64,000 nucleotides of DNA from Zymoseptoria tritici IPO323 (Eukaryota > Ascomycota > Dothideomycetes > Mycosphaerellales > Mycosphaerellaceae), in assembly GCF_000219625.1 (NCBI RefSeq), contig NC_018216.1:2480001-2544000 (forward strand), written 5' to 3'. The notes under the pieces were generated by a model, which searched no databases, was not told the DNA's origin, and was given only the letters and a program-made list of their open reading frames with translations. A program made the position numbers and the translations under genes. This document shows, one piece after another, positions 1-12,243 of the stretch. How positions within the stretch are numbered: position 1 is the stretch's first letter; every line of letters starts with the position of its first letter.

Positions 1-1445
1 GTCGGCAAAAGTGCTCGACCCCACCAAAGAGCCGCTTCTGCACCTGCGCCGACGACACAAATCTTGACAGTCATCAAAATCCGCCGTGTGTCGGATACCG
101 GGTTGGCTTCCGATTCCTGTATTTGTGGCGATTTGGTAGCGAGCTTGAACAAGCACTAACTCTACTGCCACCTGCCACCAACCAGAAAAGGTCCCTATCC
201 GATTTGTTTCCTCTGCACCTGCCAACCCGGAAGTCCCGTCCACGACCGAGCGGAAAGAAAAATATAGTGCCTCTGCCACGAAAGATTCTTACTGTTCGTA
301 CACGCAGCGGCCTGCGACTGTAGCCTCCTCGCTGACTGCCCATCACTGGAGACAGCCCTCGAGTCCTCAAGCCAACTCATTGTCCGCAGCGCACGAGAAC
401 TCCTCATTCTGCGTCATACATAACCACAAATCGAATCCTCCATTACCTCAGGCTACTAACGATCGACCGTGAGTGGGGTCTGTCTCACACCTCTTGAGCC
501 TTGAAGGTTCCATACTTCTCGCAAATCCAGACCATCGAAAGGCCTTTGACTAAGGCAGGAACGGCCTCCCAGATCCGGCTGCCCTCTCACTTCTGGCATC
601 CACTCTCTTGAAACCTGCATATCTTTCCCACTAGAAGGCTTGGGTCGCCTAGTCTCCCCACGATTGACGACATCCCAATCCGTTGTCGTTGATCCAGCTC
701 GTCGCGGAGCCCGGATTATATCTCTCTGGTTGCGCTTGCTGCGGCCCGGCGTGCGCACCCATCTCTTCCTACCTTCACACTTCTGGTCGTCGCAACGGCA
801 TTCCATCCGCGACGGTGACGTGAACAATTTTGGGCTGTGGAAGTTCAGAAGCCGCCGCAAGGAAGAGGGACCGGAAGGACTCAGCCGCAGTTGATCGTTG
901 CAGGTGGCCGTTGTGAAAGAAGCAGGTACGCCGCCGCCGGGCGATCGTGGCTGTTCCCAAGCGTCCGTCCTGTTACCCGATATCAATACCAGCGTACCTG
1001 CTGCAACTGCTGGTTCTCCACGTTCTGATGAACGGGACGCAAATCTTCTAACCTCGAACGACGACTACCACATCCAACATCATCAATACCACATACCGAA
1101 TTCGTCATTCGGTCCATCAATACCACGAACACCTTTGGCATCTCGACTCTTCTTGCTTACCTCGAGCTTCACTGGACGCTGCGACACCTCCCAAGTCATC
1201 AGTGACGCTTCGCCTCGCACCTCGACAGTCGACCATTTCGCACAGTCGTCGATATTCTCCTGAGGTGTCGAGAGGAGGGCGGAACCAAGACTCGATTTTC
1301 TGGTTATCTTCTCTCTTCGACCATTCTCTCTCGTCTCTTCTTCTCTCTCCTACCTCATCACTGCTGGAGATTTCCGCCTTCGACGTCTTTTCGAACCACT
1401 GGCAAACACGTACTCTAGACTCCTGAGTTACCTCAGGCCTACAAC
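1..1445. other. Upstream region of the velvet gene, no gene recognised
   Basis: No open frame here shows a family signature. The last 400 bases are rich in CT runs, such as the stretch around 1310-1360, which is usual for fungal promoters and 5' leaders. This is probably the promoter and 5' untranslated leader of the velvet gene. The start of the window could also hold the edge of an upstream gene that I cannot recognise. Confidence 0.4.
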
Positions 1446-2921
1446 ATGCCACCCATGTTGTTGAAAGAGAATTGTCGCATGAGCATTCGTCAACAGCCCA
1501 TGCGCGCTCAAGTCGTCCAGGAGAACAACCCAAAGAATCGCAAGCCGATCGATCCTCCGCCGATCATAGAGCTGAAGTACAACGCTGAGCACGACCCGAT
1601 CAACGCCAACTGGATGGTCAGCCCACGCACATTCATGATGGTCACGTTGGTGGCAGTCAAGGACGGTCAAGATGAACACGTACCAGGAAAATACCTGATC
1701 GGACAGACTGTGTCTTCGTTGCACAGGCTGAAGGACATCAACAACAAGGGTGAGAGGACATCCGGGCGATTTGCGAACGCAGTTCTTCAATATGGATAGT
1801 GCACTGACAGTCTCATTAGACGGAGGGTTCTTTGTCTTTGGCGACATTTCTGCGCGCAAACTCGGGACCTACAAGCTACGCTTCAGCTTGTTCGATACCG
1901 CTCCGTAAGCACAGACGGAATGGCACTCTAGTCGCAATGCTAACAGTCATAGGGATGCCGAGGACGTTCACTTCATGGGTGTCATAGACACAGATCCCTT
2001 CCCAGTGCTCCCACAGCGCGACTTTGGCAGCATGTCCGAATCTACACATCTCACACGCACATTCTCGGATCAAGGAGTGAAGCTACGAGTGCGCAAGGAC
2101 AATCGTGCCATCTCCGGGTGAGCTTCCCTCCCTCGCTTCCCGTATGAACGCTGCTGACATTTCACAGAATTGGAAACAAGCGTTCTTACAACACTTCGCC
2201 GCCAGACACCACTCCGCCATCAACACATCCAGGAACTTACGGCGGAGGAGCAACCGATCACTACTCAGCACATTCGCCAGGTGGGAAACGACAACGCTCC
2301 AGCGCAGACTACGAGGGCTCGCATCTGTATCAGCATATGCCGGTCGGCGAGCCTCCCATGCCACACTACACCAGCGCGATTCCAAGCGGCACACGATCGT
2401 GGAGCAACGAGCAGCAACGCATGCATGGCAGCTACAGCCAGCAGACTCAATCTCCCATGAGCATGCCAATGATGAATCGCGTGCAACAAACAGTCAGCGT
2501 ACCCGGAGCCAATGGATGGCAGACCATGAACCAACAACAAACTGCACTTCCATCGCCATCGTCAAGCGGCAGCAATCAGCAACCGTCATATCCCGCAGTC
2601 GCAGGCCAGCAGCAGCAACCCTCACTGTTCGGCGACCCTGGCTCAGCTGCAAGCGCGATTCCTCGCCAGTATTACAACAACAGCTATCAGTACCAAGCTC
2701 AAGGCCAGTACCAAAATCAAACCGCAGAGTCTCAATCAACATACCCGGATCTCCAAATGCCAGGAAGCTCGATTCCGGATTCAGGAGGTTTGGCTTCCGC
2801 TCACAACCAGGCCTACAGTTCAGGGTACATTCAATCGAATGGTAGTCTGTACGCGAGCGAGACAGGCGAAGCACCGGCACCTTACGCCTACATGGGAAAC
2901 AGTCAACATCATAATCTTTAG
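1446..2921 (+). CDS. vosA: Velvet-domain regulator, VosA-like
   Basis: I model four exons, 1446-1749, 1820-1904, 1953-2117 and 2168-2921, with introns of 70, 48 and 50 nt, giving 435 aa. The first three exons encode a velvet domain. It opens with RQQP and KPIDPPPIIELK, continues with [21 protein letters not shown] across the first splice, and ends with FSDQGVKLRVRK. Velvet proteins are NF-kappaB-like DNA-binding regulators in the nucleus; VosA controls spore viability, trehalose and asexual development, usually as a dimer with VelB. The C-terminal 250 residues are low-complexity (Q, S, P, Y), with a basic KRQR at 225-228 that could be a nuclear signal. Length and the single uninterrupted velvet domain fit VosA better than VelB, which has a split domain, but VelC is not excluded. 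The start is the first ATG of the open frame; another lies three codons on. Confidence 0.85.
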
Positions 2922-5593
2922 CAGAGTGGACGACTCTCCTATCGACGCTCGGGCGATCGAAGGCCAGACGACCCTGAAGAGCCGGTGTCACCGAAGACAG
3001 TGCCTCGATGGTGATCTCGCCGGAGCGCCGGAATGCACACGCAAGTTTCAATTACCACGACTTTCACCATTACATCTGCGGCGTTTTCCTTCTTCTGATC
3101 ACACAAATTTCTCGAATGCCTGCAGAGTCGCCAACACCGACATGCAGTAGGGGCAACATGTCAAATTATGCCTAAAGGACCGCGGATCCACCGGCTCCGC
3201 CGCGCTACTGCATGCACCTCGTAGACGGTTGGACATGGCATCCGAGCCGTCCCAAGATTTCTGCATACACCAACCCGGTGATCGGCGGGTCGAGGATTGC
3301 CGCACATCAAACAAAGCCAAGCAATGCACCTCGCGAACTCTGCAATCACGATCAACGACAACATCTCCCACCATCGACACCTTCCATCATCATGCGGCAA
3401 TGACTGCAAGGACTGGAGCTGTTCATCTTGCAGCAAAGAGCTCTCAAGCTCGTGTTGAAAGCTGCACCGGATGAAAGCCAACGATTGGCGAGGAGATGTC
3501 TCACTTCTTTCCAAACGCACGATTTCACGCGCCTGCTTTATTTCACGATTGTCGGTTTCTGCTTTTGTGCTTGGCTCTTTCAGGAGCGTGCTTTCCATTC
3601 CGGCGAAAACTAATGGTATAGAGGGGAGGATTCTCTGATTTTTTGCTGTTGCTTTGTGAGCTGCGAGCAAGTACGTACGCGTGCTTGAGTGACGATGATT
3701 GATATGACTACGAGTTACGGAAAGGGAAGAACGCGATGCCGGCGGCGGGCTCAGTGCAGTATGGGGCAGGGGCTCGTTGGCCTTCGCTCTATACGGCGGC
3801 CCGATCGTACAGGACTGTTTGTACAGAGCGTGGAGGTTTTGTTGTACAGTGGATGCTTATCCTTGCTTTCTTTCTGATGCTTCTTGTACAATACCTATTA
3901 CTTGTATTAATTTGAGACCAAACAGAACCTCCACAACTTCGAGCTCGCTTGTCTTTGAATAGGAATGCTCGCTTCACCGTCGGATGGCCAAGCTACCGAA
4001 GGAAACATCAGGAGATCATGTCTGCCCTGTTCTTGGCGCCAATGTCGATGTCTTACCAGGTGTTGTGCGCTATCGAGGACGACTCCACCACACCTCGCGG
4101 CAAAGCTGATGATGTGCATCATCAATCATGCTTCAAGCTTGGATCCTTCGCGTTTGCTCGCTTCGACAGAATTTCCCATCGGGCACAGGCGAGGATGTAT
4201 ATTGGATGTTCGGCAGTAAGCATCGGGAATTCATAGCAATCCTTTCTATACGAGCATTATTTGAATTGATCCCGCGACACCAGGTGCCCTCTTGCATGTA
4301 TTGCGCAAGCGACGCGTGGGAGGGTTAGATGTTCCATGGCCCGTGGCTTCGTAGACAGTTCGCTCGCAACCAAGTATTCGACACGCCTTGTGGACAGCAC
4401 GACTGCACGATGTCGGGACAAACCCCATGCACCAGGGCATTATATTCAATGCGCCTCTGTGGAGGTTCTACGACCAGAATTCGCTCCCCATTCGTGATGC
4501 TCGACGGCGCTGGCTGTCCATACCTACATGACAAGCAGCGCTTTTCGCCGTCCTCATCCGCCACAGCCACGCGAGAGACTCCATCAAGAGTGGCTGTACT
4601 TCCGAGTGGTCCGGCATTTTTCTTCACAAATGCGTGACAGAAGTCAAGGTGAGGCCAAGGGTGCTTTTCGGCGTTCTGGTTGGTGAGCTCGACCAACGCC
4701 CCCAACTCCCGCTTGCGGCGTTTTCGTTTTTGCCGGTTGGAACAGGCAAGGCGGCTTGGACGGATGCATGTACGCGAAGGTCTAATAGATGAAGGTTTTG
4801 GGGGCTGGGTCGATCGTTCTGGTTGGTTGCGAGTGCAGATGGATCGCATGATGTCGTATCGGTTGCAGGGCATGGTGGGTTTGGGGGCGTTTACAGTACT
4901 TGAGTCGAATGATTTGGGCGGAACATGTGGTTTTACCTCGGAGCATTTCTGTTCAAGGCAATGCACTTAGACGAGAAGCACGTTGCTGAAATGCAATCCG
5001 CGAAACGAGTAGGAGATGTATGTGCTCCCGGTTCCAAATAGAAACGATGGCAAGAAGATATGGCACACGGCGATCAGATTAGAACAGAGATACTTCGGAT
5101 GGACAATCGAACGAGGAATCAGGATGGCGGGGGTTCCGCCTAGGAGCCAATTATGGGTCGCTTGGTCCTCATCCCAGGCTCAGATCAGGACCTTTCCTGG
5201 CTGCTGGATCTCCGTGAACCGTAGCATATTCAGGTAGTCAGGGTACCCGCTTGTAGCATTTCAGGAGGGCTCAGCTCAATTCCTACCGGCGCAGCATGTC
5301 AGAGAGAGGCTGAGCAGTGTTCACATGCAATCACCTGCAGAAACGCGTCTCGCTTGGTCCCTCGGCAGGCCTGCAAACGCCGCCTGTTGCCGCAGCGAGG
5401 TCCTGACCACCAACATGACACAGGTACAATATGCAGTGACGAAGCAAAGCCGGGCAGAAGAACGAAGTCGAAGACCTGACAGATCGATCGAAAAGCGGAG
5501 AACGAGCAAGTCGATGTGGCGAGCAGTGCTGTACAAACTATGTGGCGTTTCGGTTCTCGAGGAGGATCCACTGTGAGTCCGGTCAAGGCGATG
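2922..5593. other. Intergenic, 2.7 kb, no gene recognised
   Basis: Several frames of 60-213 codons are open on both strands, but none has a recognisable domain, a matching intron pattern or consistent codon use. The stretch just after 2921 is probably the 3' untranslated region of the velvet gene. The rest separates it from the transposon and may be older, decayed insertion DNA, although I see no repeat ends in it. Confidence 0.4.
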
Positions 5594-5595
5594 TA

Positions 5596-5611
5596 CGAAG
5601 GAGTTAATTTT
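5596..5611 (+). repeat. Left terminal inverted repeat
   Basis: CGAAGGAGTTAATTTT, directly preceded by TA at 5594-5595. It matches the reverse complement of the right end at 15 of 16 positions. Confidence 0.85.
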
Positions 5612-5779
5612 CCTTGAATCATAGGCGGGAGCTCCCGCACCCCGCGTTTATCGTCGATCCGAGAAAACAACAAAACAACACAATCTCTTTTAACTTATTG
5701 CGCAACAACAACATGGAATACGAACGATATAGGAGGTATCCTAAAATCCCTAATAGTGCCTCTCCAACACTACGTCGAA

Positions 5780-7335
5780 TTTAGCAAAAACGGTTAAGAA
5801 GGAAGTACTTACTACGCCCTCGAAGTCTACCTCTATTTCTGAAGCCCTCTACCTTCGAGCAGCTTAAGGAACGCGTAACTAAGCTCGAATACCAACTCCA
5901 ACAAGCCCTCGACGCAATCGCTACGCTTAAGGACCGTCTCTACGATGCACAGAGTTAAAAGGAGCACTAAGGGCTAGCAGCTACGGATTAACAAGATACC
6001 TCGACGTAAGTTAAAGCCTACAGAGCGTACCTTCCTCGTTAGAGCGATGTTAGCCGGTGCTAGTTAATACAGCCTCGAACAGAGGTATAGTGTTAAGCAG
6101 TCGACGATATTAAGGACCCTTACGCGTGTTAAAGAGAAGGCAGAAGAGCTAGGAACGGACATATTCGACATACGGCTGTACGAGTCTAAGGAGCGTTGTA
6201 GCCGGCCAGAGCACCTTACTAACGAGCAGCGCTCTTAGCTCGTTGCCATTGTTACTAGCGATAGGGCTTATCGTGAAGGGCAGTCGTGTGAATACACCGA
6301 GGAAGGTAGCTTCTTCTACAACGAGCTAGTAGATGCTAGCCTTCTACGCATATTAATGTCTACCTTCGAGTCTGTAATATATAGCTATAGCTACGCACGA
6401 AGGAAGCAAGGCTAGAAACCAGAGCTCACACCGGCGCAAGAGATTAAACGGTGGAAGTAGTGCATTGCTTACAACCCCGATAATCCTTTAACAAAGGTAG
6501 CCTAGCACCGTGTTATCTTTACTAACGAGACACTAGCGAAGGTCGGCATCTAGCGTAGCTATTAACGCGCGTGGCTTAAGACTAATAAACGATACGAGAA
6601 GGACGTCGTTAAGAAGAAGCAGAACAAGTACTTAGAGCTGCAGTTTTACGGCTCCTTCTGCTACGCAGAGATAGGCCTATGCTATGTGTTTGGCAAGGAA
6701 ACTAAGGAAGAGAAGATAGCAGCTAAATACGCCCTTGCGTAGGAGAATATCGAGAAGAACGTAGCCGGTGTGCTTACGCAGATAAGCGGCTCTTAAATTA
6801 ACGAACGCAATAGCCGGTTAAAGAAGAAGCTACGCAAGGCAAAGCAGGCTACACTATACAAGAGAGATAACAGGACACGCGGTAGTATTAATAGTTATCG
6901 ACACCGTGAGAAGGTGCTTAAAGAACGACTGTTTCCGTGGATTAGAGATATAGAGTTACGCTTTAAACAGAGCGATAACAACGACACTAGCTACCTTTAG
7001 AAGGAGTTTATTGTTTACGAGGATAGTGCACTAGCACACCGCTCTCGCATAGCTAACGAATACTATAACTTCAACGGCATTAAGAAGTAGCTCTTACTAC
7101 CGTATTTACCTAAGTTTAATGCCGCTAAACACGCGTAGCTATAGCTTAGAAGGCACCTTACTACGCACTATCTAGCGTCTATAACTAAGGAAGAATGCGA
7201 GCAGCAATAGACTAAGGAATAGCACAACCTTAGTAACAACTACATGCACGTTGTAAGGCAATAGATAGACTTACTAGATAAGAAGATTAGACGGTGTTTA
7301 AAGGACAGAGGTAGTAATCACTAGCATAGTTAACA
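5780..7335 (+). pseudogene. Degenerate DDE transposase
   Basis: This is the coding part of the transposon, recognisable only as broken segments in mostly one frame. Dozens of TAG and TAA codons sit where glutamine or tryptophan would be expected, so no translatable transposase remains. The N-terminal part reads like a coiled region (KLEYQLQQALDAIATLKDR near 5898-5940). The middle and end carry the DDE-type endonuclease blocks. The frame ends near 7330, before the right inverted repeat. I could not set the exact start codon because the region around 5780 is itself mutated. Confidence 0.75.
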
Positions 7336-7535
7336 GCCTATATAAATTACTAAGAAACTTACTAACAACACCTCTAACAACACCTCAAAACACCTTAAAT
7401 TGCGACGAGCTATAAACATAAAAACCCTTAATTCATTGCACTATCACCGAGTCTCAGAATGGCTTATTTACCGGCCAAAACAGCGTGTTTTGAGACTGAG
7501 ATGTGGTGCCAAGGATTTAGTGCTATGCATCACTA

Positions 7536-7551
7536 AAAACTAACTCCTTCG
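7536..7551 (-). repeat. Right terminal inverted repeat
   Basis: Read on the minus strand this is CGAAGGAGTTAGTTTT, followed outside by TA at 7552-7553. It differs from the left repeat at one position (G versus A), a difference RIP could have made. Confidence 0.85.
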
Positions 7552-7553
7552 TA

Positions 7554-8511
7554 TTTCCAGATCTGAGGAGAGGCGTTGTCATTCGAAATCGGTGGACGTG
7601 CATGTGATGTGCATCGCGGTGCACCTCCAGGTCTTTGTCTGCTGCGCGTGGCCGACACGACGGAATCGTGATACAACAAGTGTTCGATGGTGTCGGGCGT
7701 CGTTTAGTAGCGAGATCGTCGTCTGGTGAATTACGTAACGTGGTATCGATATGGAAAGGCCCTCAGCGATGGGAAGCTTCGAGTGCGATGAAGTGAAGTC
7801 CAGTCAACTCGCTCCTCCCTTGACAAGACCGCGACGCGACTTTGTGTTTCGTAACCATGCGAGGAGCATGTATACCAAGTATCGCTAACCATTTCACTTT
7901 GACTCGGATCTGCCCGGGCAGGCAGCAGAACCGCTCCCAACGGGCGCTTCAGAGCCTAACAGCAAGGAGCACATCAGATATTGCCTTCTCGTGGAACGGT
8001 ACGCCATGAAGATCACGGCAAAGACATTCATCAACGCAGCACGTGTTCGGCAGCTCAGGCGATGTTGGACCCGCAGCGTGGTTGGGCCTGTGTTCAGGGA
8101 ACGTACTCTACCATGGGACTCAGAATCCTCGTTACCAAGAACGAAGAGCTCACAAGGCAAGACGAGCACTGCTCATCCGGACTGAAGACTCTGGTAGCCG
8201 GAAACAGGGCAAGTGTCGATTGCGCAAGATAGCCTTCCACCAAAACTTCGCAAATCGTGTTCGGCGAAACCTCATGGTACAATAAAATTACAAGCATCAA
8301 TCCGCTGGGTGTTGGCAAGCAAGCAGCCGCGCAATACAGACTGCCTGGATGTTCGTGCTGAGCAGCTTGACTTGCTGCAATTCAAACAGTTCAGTCGTCG
8401 ATGTCGTTTGATGCTCAGGCAGACTTCGTGAGACGTGATGAAGTACTGCGATGCCGATAGCTCAAGTTCAACCACCAACATGGCCAAAAGCTGGGCTGAC
8501 AGCCTCTCTCA
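7554..8511. other. Intergenic between transposon and acetyltransferase gene
   Basis: No gene is recognised. The part next to 8512 is probably the 3' untranslated region of the minus-strand acetyltransferase. Base composition returns to that of the host right after the TA at 7552-7553. Confidence 0.4.
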
Positions 8512-11500
8512 TCACTCATACTGGATCTCGTCATCCTCCTCGCCGGGCGCGTCTTCATCTTCGTCATCTTCCATTATCGCGTCCTTCTCTCGCTCTTCAT
8601 CCTCGACAGCAACCTCCAACTTATCGGCATCATCTTCCTCCGCCACAGCAGAAGCGGTGAATGCAACGTCAGCTAGAGTGCTTCGTGTACGTCGTAGACT
8701 GCCTCCCCGTTCCCGGCCTCCACGGTCTCTTCCGGCACGGCTGCTAGGACTAGTAGCACCGCCGTCCCTCTGGCTACGACTAGCATGACTACGTCTCGCG
8801 GGAGTATTGTAGTTGTTGCGACCGCTGCTGCGTCTGCCCACCGGGCGACCAGGTCGGCGTTTGGCGGTGGGCATGCCGGGAACAGGAGGAAAGACCTCGA
8901 ACCGGGTAGGTGGAATGTGGCCAGCAGAGTCAGGTTGGGATCCGGACCCGCTGGCGGAGATGGTTTGGAATGACGCAGGGCTCGCGGCGGCGGAGTTGGG
9001 AAAGGAGTGCGCGTGGGGCGGCGCATGTTTCGAGCCGTTGGGCGTCTTCCGAGGTGAGCGGCGGCCTGGAGAGCCAGCTGTGCGATCTGGGGAGGCGGCC
9101 ATTGCGTTTGCCTTTTGCGTCAAATCAAGAGCTGGAGGTGGAGTCTTCTTACGAGACTTTGGCGAAGGACTATTGCTCTTGCCATTGGGTAGGAGTGGCG
9201 GGGCCAGCTCAATTGTCTCGGTAGCGACCACACTCTGCTCGGTCTTCTGCGCCGTCTCTTTCGGCACTTTCCCCTGCACGTTTGCTTTTAGAGATTGCAT
9301 ATCTTCAGCAGGATCGTCTCGAGGAGCGACGGTCTGAAGAGGCTGATTCGTCTCCTCGCCCATTGCGAAAAGATTCGTCGGCCGACCCATAACGTACGGC
9401 GTCCAACACAAGCGCGCGGGATCAATCTTGATGGTAGCCTTCTTCTCCGCCTTCTCGACGTACTCTTTCATGTAGTCGTAGTCGAGGCGCAAAGCATAAG
9501 AACGGGTGATTGGATCGCGCACCAAGAAACGGAGGGCTTCGAGCGTGGCGATGATGTCGTCTGGAGTCATTCCTGTCTCCTTGGCGATGTCCACAATCGA
9601 AAGTGGAGGTGCTGGATCACTTGCCGTGGCCTCCCTGCCCTTGTAGCGCAGCAAGAGCTTGCAAAGGACTGTGCGCCAGTAGGATCGATATGACACCAGA
9701 CCCATGTCCGAGAGAGGCTTCTCGGGCGAGCCAGTACGCTTCTCGACTTTCGTCAGAAGGTATGAGAACTCGATCAAGACTCTGCCGAAGCCTCGCCGCA
9801 TGTGAACAGGAAGGACCAGGATGCAGGAAACGTTGTTTCCAGGATTACTGAGAGCCGGATCTGCCGCTGTACCCTCCAGGTCAGCATCAGCTCCGCCATC
9901 TGCTTGAGGATTGTTGCTGTCATCGAAGGATGTGCGAGGGTCCAAAAGAGGCGCAGACCCGCAGCCTCGCTTCTCTTTTGAGAAATAGCCAACAAAATGA
10001 CAACCGAACTCATCGTTCTCAGTCATGATGTAGAAGAGGAACGGTTCGACATCGTAATAAAGCGTTTTTGATCCCAAGAACAACTTTGCCAGCAGACAGA
10101 GGTTCTGGCAGTAGAGAGGATTTCTCCGACCGTCTACCTCGAAGAATGACAGTGTGGTTTCGGCGCCTGTCTCCGAGTTCGTAACATGGTCGCGATAGAT
10201 TTCGTCTCCCGGAGGGTGCTTAGCTGAGCACTTCAGCTTGTGACGCCAGGCAACATAGTCCGAGCTCATGTACTTCAGACAGAACTCGCATATGTAGAGG
10301 TGTTTGTTGCGGCTGTATTCCTCTGGGTATGGCGCAGCATGCCATGTATCGATTTCGTACTGGCCAAAGTTGATGCATTTGATCTTGCTTGGTTGACCAG
10401 CCTGCTTCGACCGCGCCGGCGTTTCGCCATTCGTCTGCGCGACCCGCTCTTTCCATTCCTGCTCCGCTTTTTCACGCGCATTTTGAAATGCTTGTCGGTC
10501 GGCGTCCTGTGGGTACGTTCGTGTTGTGTCGGCTTCCGCGTCGGTGAGTATGCCACCATATGGCTTCGCTTTCGACTCATCCATTTCGCGATCTTGGAAG
10601 GGGAAGAATGGATTAGTGTACATGGTTGTTTGTACTGTTGGAAAGTGGGTAGTATTCTCCTCTGGCTCCGCAGTCACAGTTACGCGAGTGTTCCGAATTC
10701 TTCTTTGTCGATCGCGTTCGCGACGCTTCCGTTTCTTTTCGACATCGCGCTGGATCTGGTCCCATTGCGCAACAGTCACAGCAATGCTGATAATGGCAGA
10801 CTTCGGTTCATCCGACATGGACACAATCCAGGCGCCGTGTCTGCGGCTCTTTTGATTTCGTTGTGGTCGCCCGGAACGCGACTTGGGCGAGCTTGGTCCG
10901 TCCAACGCATCGACCTCGTCAAGTTGGGCATTTTCGTCACCGCCAAGGGCAGAAGCTCCTGCATCATCAGCGTCTTCTTCTGCGTTCTCGATTTGCTTGA
11001 AATCATGTGGCTCGTGGTCGTCTATCGGACTCGTCCTCGCACGCTTCCGAATGGCAGCTCGAGGCGGCTCATCGATGTCTTCTGAAGGGGTCTTGCGCTT
11101 TCTAAGCGACCTCGATCCATCCATCTCGTCGTCTGGCAGGATCAAGGTGTTGAACACAGAATGCGAGCCAGGCTTGATACCACCACGGACGGCTGGCAAC
11201 AGATCTCGCGCCATCTTCGGTGCCGACGATCCCCGACGGGTCGACAACATATGAGGCACATCTTTGAAATCCTCTTCGAGTCCATTTTCGACACATTCGG
11301 AGCAGCGCCAGTGGGCGGCATCTGCAGAAGTGTAAGTGTGTCTCCTTTATGTTTTACGATTACACAAGCATGTGTTGGCTGGCCGATCACAAGATCCTAC
11401 GTACCTTCGTCGGAAGCTAGCGAGCCTGCGGTTCTGGCACATTGCCGATGGGCTGCAGGAACGTCAGCGCTTGGACCCCTCATGTTGATTTCATTCGTTC

Positions 11501-12084
11501 TTTTGCCGCAAATCTTCCATCTTCCATCTTCCGACATTCAACATCAACTCAAATGCTCTAACTTCAATCAACTTACCATTGTCACCACAAACCGAACATG
11601 CCAGATATTCCTCATAATCCTCGCTTGGATCGTTGTCCTCAGTCTGTTGGCAGAAGCTGCGGTTCACGTTAGCATTCGTGCGATTGCGTCGACGCGTTGC
11701 AACATACACGCAGCGATTGGCATCTGCATTCGCAATCTTTTGATCCTCCTCCAGATCGTCAGCGGCCTCCCAGTCCTCTTCTTCGGCTTGACTGCTCTCA
11801 TCGGAATCTGCGTCTCGGTCTGGTTCTTCGACAACGGATTCCTCGTCCTCTGGGATCCTGCGGGCCCTCGATCTGGCAGATCTCGTCTTCACAGCACCAA
11901 CGAATTCGCCCTCATCGTCATCCTCGTCTCCTTCCGCATCTGCGTCTGTGCCTTCATCATCGACCTCAGCCTCATCATCCGGTTCGCCCGGCGCATCTAG
12001 CTCTTCCTCGTCCAATTCCTCGGCCACAGGTGCGTCATCGTCCTCCTCCACTGCCATCTCCTGTGCTTGTGCCTTGTAATTCAC
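8512..12084 (-). CDS. SAS3: MYST-family histone acetyltransferase, SAS3-like
   Basis: On the minus strand I model exons 12084-11577, 11452-11405 and 11321-8512, with introns of 124 and 83 nt (about 1121 codons). The N-terminus is acidic. It leads to a PHD-type cysteine cluster assembled across the exons: CSVCGDN, then AHRQCAR, then HWRCSEC. The MYST domain has the C2HC finger (CEFCLKY ... WRHKLKC), the auto-acetylated lysine context GSKTLYYDVEPFLFY, the catalytic cysteine in VSCILVLP, the acetyl-CoA loop RRGFGR and the glutamate in SPEKPLSDMGL. The tail is basic, then acidic. In yeast, SAS3 is the catalytic subunit of NuA3 and acetylates histone H3 at promoters. An insertion of about 40 residues splits the MYST domain, as in other fungal SAS3 proteins. 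The 5' end is unsettled: 12084 is a GTG inside the open frame, and the frame runs upstream without ATG to a TGA at 12211-12213. ATG at 12057 is the first internal candidate. Confidence 0.88.
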
Positions 12085-12243
12085 GCCGCGACTGCGCAGC
12101 CTGGTGGGCGTGGCCGCCGCACGGTTTAGGACAATGGTCGCCAGCTTGCCTATCGGGCTTCCCCCACGCCCATGGATTTGCCCGAGCGGACTTCTAGCGC
12201 CCGTGATCGCTCACCCGCGAAGTGCTTGTGCTTGTGATGGCAT

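Larger units (their letters stand above)
5596..7551 (+). mobile_element. RIP-damaged Tc1/mariner-type DNA transposon
   Basis: The element is 1956 bp, bounded by terminal inverted repeats of about 16 bp and flanked by TA on both sides, the target duplication expected of this superfamily. Between about 5790 and 7330 the plus strand reads as a DDE transposase when in-frame TAG and TAA are read as the glutamine or tryptophan codons they replaced. Recognisable pieces are LTRVKEKAEELGTDIFDIR, a degraded first catalytic block FTNETLAKVG near 6515-6545, YLELQFYGSFCYAEIG, DSALAHRSRIANEYYNFNGIKK near 7022-7090, and a degraded FNAxxHA block near 7116-7135. The stops and the apparent D-to-N and E-to-K changes fit CpA to TpA mutation on either strand. 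The copy is therefore dead. It could be mobilised only if its ends were recognised by an active relative elsewhere. Confidence 0.85.

Noticed and set aside
4325..4966. 213-codon open frame on the minus strand
   Set aside because: It begins at a GTG, shows no domain or consistent codon bias, and lies in a gene-poor region with open frames on both strands.
8900..9340. Plus-strand frames opposite the acetyltransferase tail
   Set aside because: Shadows of the minus-strand low-complexity coding region.
12192..12212. 21-nt micro-intron at the SAS3 start
   Set aside because: The phase fits, but 21 nt is far below the intron sizes seen elsewhere in this window (about 47-192 nt), so it is kept only as one option in the start-codon finding.
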